Assembly (NCBI GenBank): GCA_003213625.1
Contig: QCMT01000002.1
Span: 214,152-278,151 of the forward strand
DNA from: OCS155 cluster bacterium AG-422-J23
GTDB lineage: Bacteria > Actinomycetota > Acidimicrobiia > Actinomarinales > Actinomarinaceae
Direction: 5' to 3'
DNA: 64,000 nt
Position numbers and translations under genes: made by a program. A model generated the notes under the pieces. The model saw nothing but the letters and a program-made list of their open reading frames with translations, was not told where the DNA came from and did not search any database. Within the stretch, counting starts at the first letter, position 1, and each line of letters begins with the position of its first letter. Below, one piece after another: positions 60,507 through 64,000 of the stretch.

Positions 60507-61400
60507 ATGAAAATTGGAATTGATTGGGGCGGAACAAAAATTGAAGGTATTGCTATTGACCCTAAGACTGGTACAGAATTAAATAGAATTAGAGTTGATT
60601 CTCCTAAAGAGAATTACGAAGAAATTGTTTCCAAGGTTGTTGAAGTAATTAAAGAACTTTCAAAAGATTCTACAAATTTTACAGTTGGTATTGGTATGCC
60701 TGGATCAATTCACCCTGAAACAAATCTTGTTCAAGTATCAAATACTAAAGCTCTTGAAGGTAAAGCAGTAAAATCAGATATTGAAACAAAGCTCGGATAT
60801 GAAATTAAGATTGCCAACGACGCTGATTGTTTAGCATTGTCAGAGGCTGTAGATGGAGCAGGTAAAGATTACAAAAGTGTTTTTGCAGTAATTCTTGGTA
60901 CTGGTGTAGGTGCAGGTTATTCCTATGATAAAAAAATAATTGTTGGTCCAAACAAGCTCACTGGAGAGTGGGGTCAAAATCCTATACCTGGACCAATGGA
61001 TGAATACGAAAAAAGTGTAAAGAGACATTGCGGAAGAATTGGAGCAGTTGAAGTCTTTTTATCTGGCCCTGGTCTAGAAAATTACTACGAGCATATAACA
61101 AAATCAAAAATATCATCCAGGGAAATTGTTTCTCTTTATCAAAAAAATGATCCAGTTGCAAGAGAAGTAATGGATGTTTATTTTGAAAGAATTGCTAGAT
61201 CATTTAGTACGTTTGTTAACATATTAGATCCAGATATTATCGTATGTGGTGGTGGAATGTCGGAAATTGATGGTATTTATGATGAAGTACCAAAAAGAAT
61301 AATACCTTATATAGCATCCAATTTTTTCCTTACACCTATTGTAAGTGCAACTCATGGATCATCTAGCGGTGTTAGAGGAGCAGCACATTTATGGAATTAA
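60507..61400 (+). CDS. ROK-family sugar kinase (glucokinase-like) with altered zinc motif
   Basis: 297 residues. GIDWGGTKIEGIAID opens it, GIGMPGSIHPE and ILGTGVGAGYSYDKKIIVG follow, and the sugar-site GEWGQNPIPGP is present. The usual ROK zinc motif C-x-C-G-x-x-G-C reads RHCGRIGAV here (about 175-183), keeping only one of three Cys, so zinc binding is probably lost. It would phosphorylate the imported sugar. It starts on the base after the previous stop. Confidence 0.88.
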   Translation: MKIGIDWGGTKIEGIAIDPKTGTELNRIRVDSPKENYEEIVSKVVEVIKELSKDSTNFTVGIGMPGSIHPETNLVQVSNTKALEGKAVKSDIETKLGYEIKIANDADCLALSEAVDGAGKDYKSVFAVILGTGVGAGYSYDKKIIVGPNKLTGEWGQNPIPGPMDEYEKSVKRHCGRIGAVEVFLSGPGLENYYEHITKSKISSREIVSLYQKNDPVAREVMDVYFERIARSFSTFVNILDPDIIVCGGGMSEIDGIYDEVPKRIIPYIASNFFLTPIVSATHGSSSGVRGAAHLWN

Positions 61401-62659
61401 AGAATAAAAAGTTATTTATTCCAATATTCATCTTTTTAACTTCAGTTTTTTCATATTTAGCTTATAGTCCAGAAGAAATTTCTATAGCTGGTCCATATTT
61501 CCCACAAATCGATTATTTGGAAGAGGAACTAGATTTAATTTCTAAAGATTTAAATGTAAAGATTAAGTATGTGCCCTTTTCAGATATTGAGTCAGAGATA
61601 ATTGAAGGTAATAATACTGAAGAGTTTGATCTTGCAATAATTCCAAATCCACAAGGTGTGGTCAATCTTGGAGAAAGAGGTCATCTTTACTCAGTTTCTA
61701 TTGCCCTAAATGAACAAACAATTAACGATAATTACTCAAAACACTTACAAGAAATTACAACTTCTCAAATAGATCAAATTAATTATGGGGTTTTATTTAG
61801 ATTGATTCCAAATTCATTAATTTGGTATGACGTAGAAAAATATGAGAGGTTAGGATCTCCAAATTTTGAAAACTTTGAGGAAATGGTTTCATTTTCTAAA
61901 GAGAATTCATCTTTTGATAATCCATTATGGTGTATGGACATTGAAAGTGGTGCCTCAACAGGATGGATAGCGACAAACTGGTTAGAAGATTTAATTTTGC
62001 ACGAGTATGGACCAGATATTTATGATGACTGGTTTAAACAAATAATTACTTCTCAAAATAATGAAATAACACTATCAATCTTAAATATTGGAAAACTAAT
62101 CTTTGATGAAAACACTGTTTATGGGGGAAACCAAAGAATTATAAGTAAAGAGTTTAGAAATAACTATCGTAATTTACTTGATGAAAATAATTCATGCGTA
62201 TTCAGTTGGTCGGGTCATTTTGCAAGTATGTATTTTCCTTCTGATAAAAGTTACGAGGACGATTTTGATTTTTTTAAATTTCCATCAGAATCTAATAAAG
62301 AGGCAATGGTCGGTATCGGAGATTCTTTAGTCATCTTAAACCCATCAAATAAATCCTTAGAAGTATTTAGAGCTCTTGTAGATGATAATTTTGGGCAAAT
62401 CTGGATATCAAAGTCTGATTCAAGTTTTATCTCTGCAAATAAAAATTCAAATATTGAACAGATAGAAAATAATATGTTGTTAAAAGAAACATTATTCGTT
62501 AGAAATGCATTAAATAAAGATTTATTTAGATATGACGCATCAGAGTTAATGGAAAGAAGAATTGGAGCAGATCATCTTCTATATGCACTAAAAAAATATA
62601 TTTCCTTAGGAAGCGAGTTTATTAATGAGATTACCGAAGAATTAGACAGTAAATACTAA
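61391..62659 (+). CDS. Second solute-binding-protein-like gene, no lipobox
   Basis: 422 residues. A diverged paralogue of the binding protein at the head of the operon: CMDIESGASTGWIATNWLEDL here matches CFGMYSNGATGWLATDWMEDI there, and the ending keeps the same order of blocks. It has one N-terminal hydrophobic segment (about 7-25) but no Cys after it, so it is probably tethered by an uncleaved anchor or released rather than lipidated. Overlaps the kinase by 10 bp. It may sense or bind the sugar outside the cell. Confidence 0.8.
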   Translation: MELKNKKLFIPIFIFLTSVFSYLAYSPEEISIAGPYFPQIDYLEEELDLISKDLNVKIKYVPFSDIESEIIEGNNTEEFDLAIIPNPQGVVNLGERGHLYSVSIALNEQTINDNYSKHLQEITTSQIDQINYGVLFRLIPNSLIWYDVEKYERLGSPNFENFEEMVSFSKENSSFDNPLWCMDIESGASTGWIATNWLEDLILHEYGPDIYDDWFKQIITSQNNEITLSILNIGKLIFDENTVYGGNQRIISKEFRNNYRNLLDENNSCVFSWSGHFASMYFPSDKSYEDDFDFFKFPSESNKEAMVGIGDSLVILNPSNKSLEVFRALVDDNFGQIWISKSDSSFISANKNSNIEQIENNMLLKETLFVRNALNKDLFRYDASELMERRIGADHLLYALKKYISLGSEFINEITEELDSKY

Positions 62660-62663
62660 TAAT

Positions 62664-63839
62664 TTATAAAGCATCCCCGGTTTCAGGGTCAAAGAAGTGA
62701 AGTTTTGATGGGTCAATTTTAAGTTCAATTTCTTCTCCCTCTACAACGGTTGAGTTTGGATTTATTCTTGCTATAAATTTTGTATTATCTCCCAAAACAG
62801 AAATATCCTCACCCTCATCAGCTAGGATTTCCTCAATTGCTTCAGTTTGAACAGGCTTTATATCTTTATAAAAATGAATATATGAATCAGATCCAAGTTG
62901 TTCTAAAAGAGAGACGGATACCTTAATACTCTCTGAATACTCGCTTGTATTTGCATAGTTTCCATCTTCAAAAGCTTCTGGTCTTATTCCCATTACTATT
63001 TCTTTATTTTCAAAGGCTTTTAATTTTTCTAATTTATCACCTTTATAATCAATTTGATCATTTCCAAAATTTAATTTAATAGAGTTCTTATTTACACCTA
63101 CATTTGCATATACAAAGTTCATTGAAGGACTACCAATAAATCCTGCTACAAAAATATTTCTAGGATTTAGATAAATCTCTCTAGGAGTATCAATTTGTTG
63201 CAACTCACCTTTTCTAATCACTGCAACCCTGTCACCCATAGTCATTGCTTCAACTTGGTCATGAGTAACATATAAAGTTGTTGTTTGTAGTTGAGTGTGA
63301 AGCTGTCCCAATTCTGCTCTCATTTGTACTCTCAATTTTGCATCTAAGTTTGAAAGTGGTTCATCCATGAGGAACGCTTGAGGATTTCTAACAATAGCTC
63401 TACCCATTGCCACCCTTTGTCTTTGTCCACCTGATAAAGCTTTTGGTTTTCTGTCTAATAACTCGCTTATCTCAAGTGTCTTAGCCGCATCTTTAACTTT
63501 TTGATCTATTTCGTCTTTTGGTAATTTTCTTAGTTTTAGAGAAAAAGCCATATTGTCAAAAACTGACATGTGTGGATAGAGTGCGTAATTTTGAAAAACC
63601 ATGGCTATATCACGATCTTTTGGAGCTACATCGTTAACAGTCTTGTCGCCTATCGAAATTTCACCTTCAGTTATATCTTCAAGACCTGCAACCATTCTAA
63701 GTAATGTAGTTTTACCACAACCAGAAGGCCCAACAAGAACAACAAACTCTCCATCATTTATAGTTATATTTACATCTTCCAGTGCTCTTGTACCATTCGG
63801 GTAAATTTTCCCGGCAGATTTGATATCAATTGCTCCCAT
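62664..63839 (-). CDS. Sugar-importer ABC ATPase (MsmK/UgpC-type)
   Basis: 391 residues. Walker A GPSGCGKTT, signature LSGGQRQRVAMGRAIVRNP, Walker B FLMDEPLSNLD, switch His in VTHDQVEAMTMGDR, and a C-terminal regulatory (TOBE) region from about 240. Energises the importer encoded convergently next to it, 4 bases away. Transcribed separately, so it may serve more than one importer. Confidence 0.93.
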   Translation of the reverse strand: MGAIDIKSAGKIYPNGTRALEDVNITINDGEFVVLVGPSGCGKTTLLRMVAGLEDITEGEISIGDKTVNDVAPKDRDIAMVFQNYALYPHMSVFDNMAFSLKLRKLPKDEIDQKVKDAAKTLEISELLDRKPKALSGGQRQRVAMGRAIVRNPQAFLMDEPLSNLDAKLRVQMRAELGQLHTQLQTTTLYVTHDQVEAMTMGDRVAVIRKGELQQIDTPREIYLNPRNIFVAGFIGSPSMNFVYANVGVNKNSIKLNFGNDQIDYKGDKLEKLKAFENKEIVMGIRPEAFEDGNYANTSEYSESIKVSVSLLEQLGSDSYIHFYKDIKPVQTEAIEEILADEGEDISVLGDNTKFIARINPNSTVVEGEEIELKIDPSKLHFFDPETGDAL

Positions 63840-63890
63840 ACAAATGTAATTTTAACCAGATAATTTTCAATTTAAAAATGAATTCAATCT

Positions 63891-63896
63891 TATAAT
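63891..63896 (+). promoter_or_regulatory. -10 box TATAAT, leaderless start
   Basis: Consensus TATAAT followed by 6 nt and the ATG at 63903. Confidence 0.65.
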
Positions 63897-63902
63897 ATTT
63901 TT

Positions 63903-64000
63903 ATGCTTGAAGTGCCAATAAATAGAATAACAACACTTAATGATGATCAACCAAATATGGATGCTCCCTATGTTCTTTATTGGATGATTGCATTCAGAAG
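63903..64000 (+). CDS. Class II DNA photolyase, first 32 codons, cut by window edge
   Basis: The frame is open from the ATG at 63903 to the edge. The residues RITTLNDD, then YVLYWMIAFRR, match the N terminus of class II deoxyribodipyrimidine photolyases, where YVLYWMQ..QR is conserved. The flavin and DNA sites lie outside the window. Assignment rests on this short stretch only. Confidence 0.6.
   Translation, partial: MLEVPINRITTLNDDQPNMDAPYVLYWMIAFR

Noticed and set aside
1-64000. CRISPR arrays, insertion sequences, prophage or defence genes
   Set aside because: No arrays of spaced repeats, transposase-like frames or phage genes were seen; the repeats present are intragenic.

Overview
The window (64 kb, very AT-rich, almost no intergenic space) looks like a piece of a streamlined free-living, probably marine, actinobacterial chromosome. 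Signs pointing that way: the order mazG - eno - FtsB/DivIC-like - DUF501 - ppx, which is the order known from mycobacteria; a biotin carboxylase fused to its biotin carrier (AccA3 type); an InhA-like enoyl-ACP reductase; a Rieske protein whose membrane anchor follows a twin-arginine-type motif; an MshA-like glycosyltransferase; and many genes whose -10 box sits 6-7 nt before the start codon, as expected for leaderless transcripts. A low-GC marine lineage such as Candidatus Actinomarinales or a relative fits best, but this is inference; no 16S rRNA is present. No insertion sequence, phage, CRISPR array or defence island was seen.

Layout. 1-1.4 kb: 5' part of a B12-dependent ribonucleotide reductase (nrdJ, minus strand) behind a tandem NrdR operator. 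1.5-4.2 kb: membrane protein, FemAB/CelD-like acetyltransferase and family-4 glycosyltransferase, probably for a surface glycoconjugate. 4.2-8.7 kb: two tandem alpha/beta hydrolases, a SAM-hydrolase-family protein, a glutaredoxin-like protein, and rimK with its partner protease, with two candidate small membrane ORFs. 8.8-17.4 kb: a respiratory region. On the minus strand are two monoheme c cytochromes (CcoP-like and CcoO-like) and a CcoN-like membrane protein lacking most metal ligands. On the plus strand is a bc-type complex: membrane protein, ferredoxin, b6-like cytochrome b, subunit IV, Rieske, diheme cytochrome c, membrane protein. 17.5-26.3 kb: stomatin-like protein, nucleoside hydrolase, acetyltransferase, amidinohydrolase, YbaK, tryptophanase-like lyase, a lipoprotein and a secreted GH57 glycosidase. 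26.3-35.3 kb: glycerate kinase, three-subunit NAD(P) transhydrogenase, b561, a type-II-GAPDH-like dehydrogenase, pyruvate phosphate dikinase. 35.4-45.2 kb: fatty-acid synthesis (fabI; then accD-bioY-accA3-acpS-fabD-fabH-fabG-acpP-fabF) with a divergent birA. 45.2-56.3 kb: fused dehydrogenase, cold-shock protein, tRNA-Arg, ABC exporter, rplY-pth-pgsA, epimerase, mazG-eno-ppx block, tRNA-Leu. 56.3-63.8 kb: a sugar ABC importer with a ROK kinase and a second, altered binding protein. The window ends in the start of a class II photolyase.

The most unusual content is in the respiratory region. A ~45-residue N-terminal domain with a Pro/Ala/Glu-rich linker is attached to three different subunits (both c cytochromes and subunit IV of the bc complex). 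In the two cytochromes it is encoded by a perfect 188-bp direct repeat. Beside them lies a heme-copper-oxidase-like subunit that appears to have lost its active site. Together these suggest an undescribed tether that holds respiratory subunits together, perhaps through a common soluble partner.
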